A stretch of DNA of 51,021 nt from Planctomycetaceae bacterium (lineage in GTDB: Bacteria > Planctomycetota > Planctomycetia > Pirellulales > Pirellulaceae), in assembly GCA_015490875.1 (NCBI GenBank), contig WFWZ01000177.1:1-51021 (forward strand), in the 5' to 3' direction. How positions within the stretch are numbered: the first letter of the stretch is position 1; every line of letters begins with the position of its first letter. Made by a program: the position numbers and the translations under genes. This document shows positions 1 through 9,071 of the stretch, piece by piece. The notes below the pieces were generated by a model. That model saw nothing but the letters and a program-made list of their open reading frames with translations, searched no databases and was not told where the DNA came from.

Positions 1-1061
1 CCGTGGAACCGGTAGGGGGTCTTGGGATGGGGACGTCCGCCGGGGCTAGCTGGCATCGTGAGGGACGCTAGCCGAAAGGTGTTGGCTTTCGAGTCGAGAA
101 GCCCGGCGAAGTCAAGGATCGTGGGCGTGAGGTCGGCCCAGTTGATCAGCGCTTCGGTCTGCTGCCCGCCGTTTTGGCCTCCGGGAAGTCGCACGATGCA
201 GGGCGAACGGAGTCCCGGTTCGTAGACCGTCGTCTTCGCGCCCGGCATGGCGATTCCGTGGTCCGAGATCAAAAGAATCAGCGTCTGGTCGTAGACACCG
301 GCATCCTTGAGAGTCTGGAGGAGATACCCGAATCCCTGGTCGACGCGCGAAACGGCCTGGTAATACTGCGCCAGCTCAGCTCGGCACTCGGGTGTGTCCG
401 GAAGAAACGGAGGCACCACGACATCTTCCGGGCGATAGGTGACTTCGTGGATCCCGGTGTAAGAGCCTCGCGCCTTGTTGCCGAATCGATTGGCCGCCAG
501 AGGATCGGACGACACGGTGCCTCCTCCGCGATGCGGGTCGGACGTGCAGATGTAGAGGAAGAACGGCTTATCGGTATTCTCTTTGAAGAGTGGCTTGGCA
601 GCGTTGACCATCTTGACGACATCGCGACCGAAGCCTCCGAGGTTTTGCTGAAACGTGTAGACCGATTCGGGAGCCACATGGTACTTGCCGACTCGAGCCG
701 TGCGGTAACCTCCTTGTTCGAGAAACCATGGGAGACTTTTGACCCAGTCGAACGAGGAGAAATGATGCCACGAGTGCTGATGTCCGTACTGGCCGTTGGC
801 GTGATTGTAGAGTCCCGTCAGGATGACCGATCGGCTGGCGCTACAGCTTGCGGTCGTCGCGAAGGCGTTGCGAAAGAGGATCCCTTCGCGTGCGAACTGA
901 TCGATGTGGGGCGACTGCACGACGGGGTGGCCGTAGCATCCCAAATCGGTTCCCAAATCATCGGCGACGAACAAGACGATGTTTTTTTCCGCTGCCGCGG
1001 CGCGTCCCATCCACGAACCCAGCAGCAGGACGACTACGATCGTCCATCTCAACCAACACAT
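1..1061 (-). CDS. Secreted sulfatase (partial, C-terminus beyond window start)
   Basis: Arylsulfatase-superfamily enzyme expected to hydrolyse sulfate esters or sulfamates of glycans outside the cytoplasm. The minus-strand frame is open from the ATG at 1061 to the window edge, about 353 codons. Residues 7-24 form a hydrophobic signal peptide. The metal-binding start of the fold, NIVLFVADDLG (Asp34 and Asp35), is followed by CSASR at residues 73-77, where Cys73 would be converted to formylglycine. A later SDHG motif is also typical. The second position of the motif is Ala instead of the common Pro (CxPxR), as in some N-sulfoglucosamine sulfohydrolase-like members. An AGGAG lies about 9 bases before the start. 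The substrate cannot be told from the sequence. No maturation enzyme (FGE or anSME) is in the window. Confidence 0.9.
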   Translation of the reverse strand, partial: MCWLRWTIVVVLLLGSWMGRAAAAEKNIVLFVADDLGTDLGCYGHPVVQSPHIDQFAREGILFRNAFATTASCSASRSVILTGLYNHANGQYGHQHSWHHFSSFDWVKSLPWFLEQGGYRTARVGKYHVAPESVYTFQQNLGGFGRDVVKMVNAAKPLFKENTDKPFFLYICTSDPHRGGGTVSSDPLAANRFGNKARGSYTGIHEVTYRPEDVVVPPFLPDTPECRAELAQYYQAVSRVDQGFGYLLQTLKDAGVYDQTLILLISDHGIAMPGAKTTVYEPGLRSPCIVRLPGGQNGGQQTEALINWADLTPTILDFAGLLDSKANTFRLASLTMPASPGGRPHPKTPYRFH

Positions 1062-1229
1062 GCGTCGCTCTCCTGTTGAAGTACCTCGGGTGGATCTCGA
1101 GCGGTCGGCCGGCGAAGTCGGCTGCTCGTCTCTTCCTCAGATGATATCATATGAAAACGCAGCCGCGAACGATCGGCAAGATTGCACGGCAGCTCGATCC
1201 GACATGTCCCCTCGTGGAGCCTCCCACCT
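1062..1229. promoter_or_regulatory. Divergent intergenic region with a palindrome
   Basis: This short stretch separates the sulfatase from the propeller-protein gene and must carry the promoters of both. It holds a perfect 10-base palindrome, ATGATATCAT, at 1141-1150. This is AT-rich compared with its surroundings and could be an operator or part of a promoter. I cannot assign -35 and -10 boxes with confidence. Confidence 0.3.
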
Positions 1230-2771
1230 ATGTGCACTTACTCCCTTTCCCGCCGCACTTGGATCCAAGTCTGCTCTGCCACGGCGATGACCGGTTTTCG
1301 CCCCCTTTTCGCAGGTGAAAAGGACCAGCCAGGGAGCTGGGTGACGGACATTGGAGACCGCCGCGAGCTTTTTGTCGATGGGACTTTGGTGGAGCGCGTG
1401 CAAGGCTGCCGATGGGTCCAGCACCCGCCTCGCGACGAGGGGATCGTGCTGCGTTTCGACCAGCCCTGGGAGGGCCTCTTTTGCGCGTATGCGACGGTGA
1501 TCCGGGACGGCTACCGCTATCGGCTCTACTACCGAGGTCGTCCGCAGGCGGGAGCGGACGGAGATGAAGGAGAGGTTACGTGCTATGCGGAATCGCTCGA
1601 CGGCCGCCACTGGGTAAAGCCGGCCCTTGACCTCTTTTCCTATCGCAATCATCGTCGCACCAACATCGTGTTGGCTCATGCCGCACCAGTGACGCACAAC
1701 TTTTGTCCGATGCTCGATACGCGTCCCGGCGTGGAGTCGAACCAGCGCTACAAAGCGATCGGCGGCACGATTCGGAGCGGATTGATGGCGTATACGTCCG
1801 CCGACGGTTTGCATTGGCAACCGATGCAGAAGGAACCGGTCTTGTCGAAGGAGATGGTGCCCTTCAAGTATATGTTCGATTCCCAGAATCTAGCTTTTTG
1901 GTCCTCCCTCGAGCAATGCTATGTTTGCTATTTCCGCGTGTTCTACAAAGGCGTGCGCAGCATTGCGCGCAGCACGAGCGACGATTTTCTGCACTGGTCG
2001 CGACCGGTGCTGATGGAGTATCGTCACCGCGGCAAGGAGGCGCCGCGCGAGCACCTGTACACGAACCAAACGCACCCCTACTTTCGAGCGCCCCACATTT
2101 ACATCTCGATCGCCGCGAGGTTCGTTCCGGGCCGGCAGGTCTTGTCCGATGAAGAAGCGAGAGCCATCGGCGTGCATCCCCGCTATTTCAAGGACACATC
2201 GGATGCCGTGCTGATGTCGACGCGTGGCACCTCGTGGTACGAGCGGACGTTCTTGAGCAGCTTTATTCGTCCGGGCATTGGAGCCCGCAACTGGGTGTCG
2301 CGCACGAACTACCCGGCGCTCAACGTGGTCCAGACGGGACCGAATGAGATGAGTGTCTATGTCAATCAGGACTATGCGCAGCCGACGGCGCACCTTCGTC
2401 GCTATTCGATGCGGCTCGACGGCTTCGCCTCCTTGCAGGCAGACGCTACAGGAGGCACGATCGTGACGCGCTCGATCCGCTTTCAAGGCGACCGATTGTG
2501 GCTCAACTTTTCCACTTCGGCGGCTGGTGAGATCCGGGTAGGATTGCTCGATGGAGCGAGCGGCCAACCGATCGCCGGGTACGCGATCGAGGATTGCCGA
2601 CCGGTCATTGGTAACGAGATCGAGCGGGCGGTTCGGTGGAAAGGAGGGCCGTCGGTTTCGCAGGTCGCCGGACGCCCCATTCGCCTCCAGTTCGCACTCC
2701 GCGATGCGGACCTATTCGCTTACCGCTTCGGGAAATCCGAAGCCTCAAGTTCGGAGCGTTCCGGGAGCTGA
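1230..2771 (+). CDS. Exported glycoside hydrolase family 32/43-like beta-propeller protein
   Basis: A 513-residue protein resembling the planctomycete hypotheticals annotated as five-bladed propeller proteins of the GH32/GH43 type, which act on or bind carbohydrates. I chose the ATG at 1230 because it places a twin-arginine-like signal (SRRTWIQ, then a small-residue stretch ending LFAGE) at the N-terminus. A GTGGAG lies about 10 bases upstream. An earlier in-frame start at 1182 would give a poor leader. Blade-like repeats are visible as alternating aromatic and short Asp/Gly segments, such as YTSADGLHW and STSDDFLHW, typical of these propellers. The gene is divergent from a sulfatase, which fits polysaccharide degradation. 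The catalytic acids were not identified, so it could be a non-catalytic relative. Confidence 0.7.
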   Translation: MCTYSLSRRTWIQVCSATAMTGFRPLFAGEKDQPGSWVTDIGDRRELFVDGTLVERVQGCRWVQHPPRDEGIVLRFDQPWEGLFCAYATVIRDGYRYRLYYRGRPQAGADGDEGEVTCYAESLDGRHWVKPALDLFSYRNHRRTNIVLAHAAPVTHNFCPMLDTRPGVESNQRYKAIGGTIRSGLMAYTSADGLHWQPMQKEPVLSKEMVPFKYMFDSQNLAFWSSLEQCYVCYFRVFYKGVRSIARSTSDDFLHWSRPVLMEYRHRGKEAPREHLYTNQTHPYFRAPHIYISIAARFVPGRQVLSDEEARAIGVHPRYFKDTSDAVLMSTRGTSWYERTFLSSFIRPGIGARNWVSRTNYPALNVVQTGPNEMSVYVNQDYAQPTAHLRRYSMRLDGFASLQADATGGTIVTRSIRFQGDRLWLNFSTSAAGEIRVGLLDGASGQPIAGYAIEDCRPVIGNEIERAVRWKGGPSVSQVAGRPIRLQFALRDADLFAYRFGKSEASSSERSGS

Positions 2772-2867
2772 AAGGCTTCCCGGGGCAAGGCTCCACCCGA
2801 CCCGTGATGTGCCATACCGCTGTCACCAGGCGCGGCGTGGGGGCAAGCAACTCGTCCGCCAGACGCT

Positions 2868-3788
2868 TTACTTCTTGCCGCCGTCTTTATTGTCAGCCTT
2901 GTCCCCTGCCTTTTTCTTTTTCCCGTGGTCGTGTGTGTGGCCTTTGGCGCCTTTCTTGCGACCGCCTTTTTTCTTCGTCGCGTTCCCTCCTTCATCGACG
3001 CCGGCCATCACGGGAGCATGGGGTTCGCTCGGATTGTCCGGATCGAACGTCGGAATGGCGACTCCGGAGAACTGATCGGGACTCATCGGTTCGCCCCCGA
3101 TGAAGTTGGCGAAGAGTGGCTCATTGGGTCCGCTGTAGATAACGAGCAGCTCGTAGAAGCGGAAGGGAACGCCGCTGCGCCATCGGTAAAGTTCCCAATA
3201 GCCGTGTCGGTTGGCCCACGCCTTCGGATCGGTTGTTGTCAACAGCCGCGATGGCAGTTTGCTCGGGGCTTCGGCCGCCTTCCCTTCGAGCGCTGGTTGG
3301 CGCCCGAGTGCCTTGTGGATGTCATCGCGATTGTACACGCGAGCTTTTACTCGCGTGCCGGTGACCTTCGGAGCATCCTCTTCAGGGGCCGGTCCATCGT
3401 CTTCTTCGGGGAGCGGAGCGGTCGGCGTGTCGGAGCCTGCGCTGGCAGCGGCTTTCTTGCCCGAGTCCGCGGACTTCTTCTCGGCAGTTTCTTGCGACGA
3501 CTTCTTCGGAGCAGAAGCAACGGTCGATTCAGGAGCGGCGGGTAGATCTTTGCCACCTTCCAGGATTTTCCGCAATACCTCGGCAGCGCGGTTGTATCCT
3601 GCACGCGCAACCAGCCGGTCATACGCGAGTGCCCCGATCATGATGACCAGGATCACTAGCAAGATGGCCAGGCGCACTTGGCTGCTTGAGTTCTCACCTT
3701 GGGGACTTCCCGGAGCTGTCGACGAACCGCCACTGGTGACCGCGTTTGTCGATTCGGCAGTAAAGGGAGTGGATGCATCGTCCGTCAT
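2868..3788 (-). CDS. Membrane-anchored hypothetical protein with Lys/His-rich tail
   Basis: A 306-residue protein of unknown function. The first 35 residues are rich in Ser, Thr and Gly. One transmembrane helix spans about residues 38-56. It is followed by an Ala/Pro/Glu/Lys-rich linker to about residue 135 and a more ordinary region with VKARVYNRDDIHKALGR and YWELYRWRSGVPFRFYELLV, which looks folded. The last 40 residues are almost entirely Lys, Gly, Asp and His, including HTHDHG, which could bind metal or nucleic acid. An AAGGATC precedes the ATG by about 8 bases. It lies convergent to the propeller gene and divergent from transketolase. No family was recognised. Confidence 0.75.
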   Translation of the reverse strand: MTDDASTPFTAESTNAVTSGGSSTAPGSPQGENSSSQVRLAILLVILVIMIGALAYDRLVARAGYNRAAEVLRKILEGGKDLPAAPESTVASAPKKSSQETAEKKSADSGKKAAASAGSDTPTAPLPEEDDGPAPEEDAPKVTGTRVKARVYNRDDIHKALGRQPALEGKAAEAPSKLPSRLLTTTDPKAWANRHGYWELYRWRSGVPFRFYELLVIYSGPNEPLFANFIGGEPMSPDQFSGVAIPTFDPDNPSEPHAPVMAGVDEGGNATKKKGGRKKGAKGHTHDHGKKKKAGDKADNKDGGKK

Positions 3789-4046
3789 TCGATCAGATCC
3801 TTGTGCAGTGGGAGTGCCAATGTGGGAAGAGGAACCTTCACAGTCGCCTTCCCAGTCTAGTTTCCTGAACCGGCCCCTTCCACCCTGGCCGCGTGAGGAA
3901 TCCGCATGGCCTGCCGAGTCTCCTCTCCTTCACGCCAGGGGGCACGGCCATTACGATGGGAGACCCGCGCCGGTTCACGACGTCTCACCGCGTGCCCTCC
4001 GGCGAGGACGAGTTGCCGAAACCATGTGGGAGAGGAACCAGAGGAA

Positions 4047-6086
4047 ATGACGGCCGAGCATCGGGAACCGAGTCGGACGACGATCAACACGTTGCGCACG
4101 TTGGCTATGGACGCGGTGGAGGCGGCCAAGAGCGGCCATCCGGGGACACCCATGGCCCTCGCACCGGTGGCCTATGTGCTGTGGAACGAGTTCCTCCGCT
4201 ACGATCCGGACCATCCCCAATGGCCGGCTCGCGACCGGTTCATCCTCTCGTGCGGCCACGCGTCGATGCTCCTTTACGGATTGCTCCATTTGGCGGGTGT
4301 CCAGCGGGTCGACGAGCGAGGAGAGCCGACGGGTCAGCTTGCCATTACCCTGGATGACATTCGTCGATTCCGCCAGTGGGAAAGTCCATGTGCCGGGCAT
4401 CCCGAGTACGGCGAAGCTCCCGGCATCGAGACGACGACCGGACCGCTTGGCCAAGGCGTCGGTAACAGCGTCGGCATGGCCATGGCGGCTCGGTGGTGTG
4501 CGGCCCGCTATGGAGAGCTGTTCGGGTACCGGGTCTTCGCACTTTGTTCCGATGGGGACTTGATGGAAGGAGTGGCATCCGAGGCAGCCTCGCTCGCCGG
4601 ACACTTGAAGCTGGGCAACCTCTGCTGGATCTACGACGACAATCACATCACGATCGAAGGGGACACAAGTCTGGCTTTCAGTGAAGATGTCGCCCGGCGC
4701 TTCGAAGGACTCGGATGGCGCGTCCACCGAGTCGAGGACGCCAACGATCTGGATGCCCTTCGAGCGGCATTCCGTTGGTTCGAGGAGGCATCGGATCGCC
4801 CGGCACTCATATCCGTTCGTTCGATCATTGGCTACGGGGCACCCCACAAAGCCGGTACGCATTCCGCTCATGGAGCTCCCTTGGGGCCGGACGAGGTTCG
4901 AGCGGCGAAAGCATTTTACGGATGGCCCGAAGACGAGACCTTTCGCGTACCCTCCTCGGCGCGCGAGGATTTCGCCGAAGGACTGGGAACGCGCGGGAAG
5001 CAGCTCCATGACGAATGGCGCAAGCGCTGGCAGGAGTTCAAGGAAGCGTCGCCTGCTCAGGCCGAGCAGCTAACACAGATTTGGCAGGGTACATTGCCCG
5101 ACCATTGGGACGCAGCGTTCCCCGATTTTCCCGAGGACCCCAAAGGCGTGGCGACGCGTGTCAGCTCCGGAAAGGTGCTCAATGCGGCGACGCGCGGGAT
5201 CCCCTGGCTTCTGGGAGGTTCGGCCGATCTGGCCCCTTCGAACATGACGGCGTTGGAAGGAGAGTCCGATTTCTCTGCAGAGGACTACGCCGGGCGCGTC
5301 TTCCACTTCGGCATTCGCGAGCATGCCATGGCGGCGATCGCCAACGGGATGGCGCTGAGCGGCTTGCGGCCGTTCGTAGCCACCTTTTTCGTCTTTACAG
5401 ATTACTTGAGGCCCTCGATGCGGTTGGCTGCCATGATGCGCCTTCCCGTGCTCTACATCTTGAGCCACGATTCGATCGGACTGGGCGAGGACGGTCCGAC
5501 GCATCAGCCGGTCGAGCACCTGGCGGCATGCCGGGCGATTCCCGGCTTGAGTGTGGTTCGACCTGCCGACGCGCGTGAGGTCGCGGCGGCGTACAGGCAC
5601 GCTCTCGAGCAGAGTGACGGACCCGTGGCACTCGTTCTGACTCGCCAGGCGGTGCCGACCCTTGCAGAGACTGCTCAGGCCGCAGTCGCTAAAGGCGCGT
5701 ATGTGCTTCGTGATGCTCCAGACGGCCGTCCGGATGTGCTGCTAATGGCCAGTGGCAGTGAAGTCTCTCTTTGTTTGAAAGCGGCCGACGAACTGGCAAC
5801 TCGCGGCATCGGGGCACGAGTTGTCAGCATGCCCTGTTTCGAGTGGTTCGCCCGGCAGTCGGAGGAATACCGGAACGAGGTGCTGCCACCGGCGGTGACC
5901 GCTCGGGTCGCAGTCGAAGCGGCTGTTCGCCAGGGTTGGGATACTTTTCTAGGACCCTCCGGCCGCTTTGTCGGAATGCATCGCTTTGGGGCTTCGGCTC
6001 CCTATGGGGAGCTCTACCGGCGTTTCGGGATCACCGTCGAGGCGATCGTCGCGGCGGCGGAGGAAGTTACGACTCGGGCAACGTGA
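4047..6086 (+). CDS. tkt: Transketolase
   Basis: Thiamine-diphosphate enzyme of the non-oxidative pentose phosphate pathway that moves two-carbon units between ketose and aldose phosphates in the cytoplasm. The 679-residue length matches the family. Visible hallmarks are SGHPGTPM near residue 29, the thiamine-diphosphate binding segment CSDGDLMEG with a downstream Asn (DDNHITIEGDT), the pyrimidine-domain IREHAMAAIANGMA with the conserved Glu, and HDSIGLGEDGPTHQPVEHL. The ATG at 4047 was preferred over upstream in-frame codons because the family homology starts there and AGAGGAAC precedes it. The 3' end overlaps the convergent Minf_1886-family gene by 20 bases. Nothing unusual. Confidence 0.97.
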   Translation: MTAEHREPSRTTINTLRTLAMDAVEAAKSGHPGTPMALAPVAYVLWNEFLRYDPDHPQWPARDRFILSCGHASMLLYGLLHLAGVQRVDERGEPTGQLAITLDDIRRFRQWESPCAGHPEYGEAPGIETTTGPLGQGVGNSVGMAMAARWCAARYGELFGYRVFALCSDGDLMEGVASEAASLAGHLKLGNLCWIYDDNHITIEGDTSLAFSEDVARRFEGLGWRVHRVEDANDLDALRAAFRWFEEASDRPALISVRSIIGYGAPHKAGTHSAHGAPLGPDEVRAAKAFYGWPEDETFRVPSSAREDFAEGLGTRGKQLHDEWRKRWQEFKEASPAQAEQLTQIWQGTLPDHWDAAFPDFPEDPKGVATRVSSGKVLNAATRGIPWLLGGSADLAPSNMTALEGESDFSAEDYAGRVFHFGIREHAMAAIANGMALSGLRPFVATFFVFTDYLRPSMRLAAMMRLPVLYILSHDSIGLGEDGPTHQPVEHLAACRAIPGLSVVRPADAREVAAAYRHALEQSDGPVALVLTRQAVPTLAETAQAAVAKGAYVLRDAPDGRPDVLLMASGSEVSLCLKAADELATRGIGARVVSMPCFEWFARQSEEYRNEVLPPAVTARVAVEAAVRQGWDTFLGPSGRFVGMHRFGASAPYGELYRRFGITVEAIVAAAEEVTTRAT

Positions 6087-6474
6087 TTTCGAACGAGCGA
6101 TCGAACGCCTCCTCGAAATCGTAGACGTCGTAAAAGTCCTCGCGCCGATCATGCCGAGACTTTCGCATCACGCCTAGTTCGATGAGGTTGTAAACGATAT
6201 CGCCGATATCCCGCGTCGAGTGGATGCCCCAGTTGTTCAAGACAGTGCGAGCCATGAGGCCGAATTGATCGAGTGCCAGTCGGCGCACCGCTTCGCAAAG
6301 TTCCTGGCCGGTAAGATGCTGTTCGGCTTCGCCGCTGCCACTTTCGATCTTGCCTCCCATCTCCAACACATCTTGGGCGTACGCCAGAGCCTCACGGATG
6401 AACTCATACGCACCCGGCGCGAACCGCCGGTCCCGCTGCAACAGTTCGATATAGGCTCGAGTTAAATCATTCAT
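6067..6474 (-). CDS. Minf_1886 family protein
   Basis: A 135-residue cytoplasmic protein of the Minf_1886 family, which is conserved in Planctomycetota and Verrucomicrobia and has no known function. Recognisable family segments are YEFIREALAYAQD, LTGQELCEAVRRLALDQFG and ARTVLNNWGIHSTRDIGDIV, followed by an acidic, aromatic end (DFYDVYDFEEAFDR). Its start lies 8 bases inside the 3' end of ricT (ATGAATGA), so translation is probably coupled. It is the last gene of the minus-strand run that begins at 11494. Its last 20 bases overlap the end of transketolase on the other strand. Confidence 0.88.
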   Translation of the reverse strand: MNDLTRAYIELLQRDRRFAPGAYEFIREALAYAQDVLEMGGKIESGSGEAEQHLTGQELCEAVRRLALDQFGLMARTVLNNWGIHSTRDIGDIVYNLIELGVMRKSRHDRREDFYDVYDFEEAFDRSFEITLPES

Positions 6475-7339
6475 GGTCGGTTTTGGGTGAGGGCTTGGAC
6501 CTCGATCGCGAGTTCCGCGACGAACGTGAAGGCGTTTTGATGACGGAGAGGATCTCGGCGGCGTCCACGACCAGCCGGCGATGGTCTTCCGTCAAGATCA
6601 AGAGCTGCTCGGCCAGAATCTCTTGACTCAAGACGCGCGCCCGTCCTTCTCGTGTAACGACGTCAGCTCCCACCGGAGGAAGTTCTCTCCGAATCTCCTC
6701 GTACGTGTCGAATTCGTACCGAAGACAACACTTCAGTCGCCCGCATCGGCCGGAGATCTTGGTTGGATCAAGAGTCGCTTTTTGGAGTTTGGCCATCTTC
6801 ATGGAAACCGGCGGCATGGCGGACAGGTGCGTATTGCAGCAAACCGGTTTCCCGCAGTCGCCGTAATCGGCCAATAGTTTCGCCTCGTCCCGCACTCCAA
6901 TCTGGCGCATTTCGATCCGCGTCTGGAACTCGCCAGCCAGCCGTTTGACCAATTGCCGAAAGTCGACGCGCTTCTCGGCAACGTAGTAAACGACAAGCCG
7001 TTCGCCGCCGAAGATCTGTTCAATGTCGACCAATTCCATCGACAAGCCAAGTTGCTCGACGTGGCGTTGACAAATGCGGAACGTCTCGCCAAGCTTCTCG
7101 TTCAACTTGAACCATTCGTGCTCATCGTCGGGGCTCATTGCCCGCAGCAGTTGTCCTCCCGGGGACTCCCGCAAATGCGCTTCGGAAGCCTCATCGGCCT
7201 CGGTCAGGACTTCGCCCACCTCGAGTCCTCGACTGGTCCGAGCGATCACGCGGTCGCCACGCGCGTAGCGGTCCTGGCCTCGAGCCGAAAAGAGGCCGAG
7301 GAGTCGCATTCTGCCGTAGCGAACGACGTATTTGGCCAT
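6467..7339 (-). CDS. ricT: PSP1 C-terminal domain protein, RicT (YaaT) homologue
   Basis: A 290-residue member of the PSP1/RicT family. In Bacillus, RicT (YaaT) acts with RicA and RicF in an iron-sulfur complex that influences RNase Y, development and competence. Here the role is inferred from homology only. The central segment carries the invariant cysteines in GDCGKPVCC and GRCGRLKCCLRYE, plus the family patterns SRGLEVGEV near the N-terminus and VVYYVAEKRVDFRQLVK. The C-terminal 25 residues are Ser/Arg/Lys-rich. It is followed by the Minf_1886-family gene with an 8-base overlap. No ricA or ricF is nearby. Confidence 0.9.
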   Translation of the reverse strand: MAKYVVRYGRMRLLGLFSARGQDRYARGDRVIARTSRGLEVGEVLTEADEASEAHLRESPGGQLLRAMSPDDEHEWFKLNEKLGETFRICQRHVEQLGLSMELVDIEQIFGGERLVVYYVAEKRVDFRQLVKRLAGEFQTRIEMRQIGVRDEAKLLADYGDCGKPVCCNTHLSAMPPVSMKMAKLQKATLDPTKISGRCGRLKCCLRYEFDTYEEIRRELPPVGADVVTREGRARVLSQEILAEQLLILTEDHRRLVVDAAEILSVIKTPSRSSRNSRSRSKPSPKTDHE

Positions 7340-7383
7340 GCCGGGTTTTCTCCCAGTCGGTAATCCACTCGGCGCCTTGCGGC

Positions 7384-7417
7384 AGGGACACCGGCGATCT
7401 TCCCCGCCGGCGTCCCT
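7384..7417 (-). terminator. Strong hairpin between prenyltransferase-like gene and ricT
   Basis: Two 13-base arms, AGGGACACCGGCG at 7384-7396 and CGCCGGCGTCCCT at 7405-7417, pair with a single mismatch around an 8-base loop. The hairpin lies just after the stop at 7431 of the upstream minus-strand gene and before the ricT start at 7339. No T-tract follows in the direction of transcription. It may be a weak terminator, an mRNA end stabiliser or a processing site rather than a classical intrinsic terminator. Confidence 0.5.
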
Positions 7418-7430
7418 CGCTGAGCAGAGC

Positions 7431-8570
7431 CTACGGCTTCTCTCGAGGAGGCCCGCAGTACGAAAGCGCCAACAGCGCGTACGAGGTCACCAGATTCGGA
7501 TCACCCTCCAGCCAGCGGGTCGTGGGGTTCGCCCACGAGCCGTCCGGACGTTGACGTTTGGCGAGTTCGGCAATCAGCTCGGCGCGCCAATCGTGCTCTT
7601 GCCCATCCGCATCGCGAATCTTGTCGACGCCCATCGCCGCAAGGGCTTTGGCAAAGGTGTGGTAATAGTAATAGAGGCCTTGTTGACCCAGGCCAGGGTT
7701 ATCCTGGAGTCCGTAGTGTTTGCGAATCCACTCGACGGCTGCTTTCACGCGAGGATCGTCGGGGCCGACGCCGGCGTAGATCATGCTCTTGAGTCCGGCG
7801 TAGGTCATCGACGCGTAGCTGCGTAAGCCACCGTTGGGTGTCGTGCCCGCCTGACTCTGGCCGGGTGCCGGGGTGTAATAGAAGCCTCCATCGGGGTTCT
7901 TCGCCGCATAGGGCGTGCGGTTGTGCTCGCTCTCGAGGTTCTGGCAACGCGAGATGAAAACGAGTGCGCGCTGAATGGCCGGATCGTCCGACGGAACGCC
8001 GGCCGATCGAAGAGCTTCGACGAAAAAGGCCGTATTCGACAAATCGGGCCGCTTGTGTTTCCCGTAACCGGCGCCTCCGTAGGCGAAGTCACTGCGATCC
8101 TTCCCTTCCCCTTCGTCCCATTGAATCTCCTTCATGAACTTCACGGCCTTGTCGATCACCGCATCATAGCGCCCATCGCGATTGGCTTCCACGAAACACT
8201 GCACGGCAACGGCGGTCTCATAGTTCTTATAAAGAGAGTTGTCCGCGTAGATGCCGCCGTCGGGTCGGATGAACCGACTGAGATACCGAAGCGCCTTGGC
8301 GACGGTTGGGTGTTCGGGAGTCCGACCATTCCGCATCAGTGCCGTGGCCGCTAGTGCCGTAATGGCCGGGCCGGTGGGAGCACTGAATGAGCCGTCTTCG
8401 GCCTGTCCCTGTTCCTCGAGGTAACGGATGCCTTTGGCAACGATTTGCTTTCGCAGTGCCTCATCCGCATGAGCGTAGTTCCATCCTACGCCCATCCAAC
8501 TTACGCAACCGATGCCAACGGCGACCATCAGGCCCCATCGGCGTTGCCCCTTTACGCAACCAGCATTCAT
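7431..8570 (-). CDS. Secreted prenyltransferase/squalene-oxidase repeat protein
   Basis: A 379-residue protein with an alpha/alpha-barrel repeat fold like terpene cyclases and prenyltransferase beta subunits. The start at 8570 was chosen because GGAGGAAGCC precedes it and because it opens a signal peptide (hydrophobic residues about 14-31, ending YAHADEA). Repeated units containing GxxYL, PDGGIY, NPDGGFYYTP, YASMTYAGLKSM and RPDGSWANP are typical of these repeats. I see no DxDD or DCTAE cyclase motif, so catalysis is doubtful. Such exported repeat proteins are common in planctomycetes and their role is unknown. The gene lies 83 bases after groES on the same strand. Confidence 0.85.
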   Translation of the reverse strand: MNAGCVKGQRRWGLMVAVGIGCVSWMGVGWNYAHADEALRKQIVAKGIRYLEEQGQAEDGSFSAPTGPAITALAATALMRNGRTPEHPTVAKALRYLSRFIRPDGGIYADNSLYKNYETAVAVQCFVEANRDGRYDAVIDKAVKFMKEIQWDEGEGKDRSDFAYGGAGYGKHKRPDLSNTAFFVEALRSAGVPSDDPAIQRALVFISRCQNLESEHNRTPYAAKNPDGGFYYTPAPGQSQAGTTPNGGLRSYASMTYAGLKSMIYAGVGPDDPRVKAAVEWIRKHYGLQDNPGLGQQGLYYYYHTFAKALAAMGVDKIRDADGQEHDWRAELIAELAKRQRPDGSWANPTTRWLEGDPNLVTSYALLALSYCGPPREKP

Positions 8571-8653
8571 CTTGGCTTCCTCCGCAGGAAAGAAACGAAC
8601 CGTCCACTCGTCCTGCTTCCCACTCCCCCTTTGAATTCTCTGACGGATCTCTG

Positions 8654-8944
8654 TCACGATTCCAGCACGGCGAGAATATCGTCCTCGCTCATGATCAAGA
8701 GCTTCTCTCCGTCGACTTCGACTTCGTTCCCCGCGTATCGATGGAAGACGACGCGTTCGCCTTCATGAACTTGAGGCGGAACGAGCGTCCCGTTCTTCAA
8801 ACGCCGACCATCCCCGACCGAGAGGACTCGACCGATCTGCGGCTTCTCCTTTGCCGTGTCGGGAAGGACAATGCCGCCTGCCGTCGTTTCTTCGCCCTCC
8901 CACCGGCGAACGATCACTTTGTCGCCCAGCGGTACCAACCTCAT
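8654..8944 (-). CDS. groES: Co-chaperonin GroES
   Basis: A 96-residue 10 kDa chaperonin that caps GroEL during protein folding in the cytoplasm. The start at 8944 gives MRLVPLGDKVIVRR, the canonical GroES beginning, and AAGGATC lies about 8 bases upstream. Other hallmarks are the mobile-loop region EETTAGGIVLPDTAKEKP, GRVLSVGDGR and the end VDGEKLLIMSEDDILAVLE. No groEL lies within the window on either side, which is unusual for bacteria generally but seen in planctomycetes with several separated groES and groEL loci. It sits between the BshC-like gene and the prenyltransferase-like gene. Confidence 0.96.
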   Translation of the reverse strand: MRLVPLGDKVIVRRWEGEETTAGGIVLPDTAKEKPQIGRVLSVGDGRRLKNGTLVPPQVHEGERVVFHRYAGNEVEVDGEKLLIMSEDDILAVLES

Positions 8945-9071
8945 CAGTGTCGATCCTTGTCTATAGTCATCAGCTTTTCGCCAATCCCACAGGGAGCGGG
9001 GACGGGTGGGGCAGCCTTCCAGCTTCCACGAAGCCGCTCGCACTCGGCGCCAATCGTACCATATTCGTCGC

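Noticed and set aside
174..1079. 301-codon open frame on the plus strand
   Set aside because: It is antisense to the first sulfatase, whose formylglycine motif and metal-binding start are intact.
2761..2783. CCGGGA/TCCCGG inverted repeat at the end of the propeller gene as a terminator
   Set aside because: The stem is only six bases, partly inside the coding region, and no T-tract follows.
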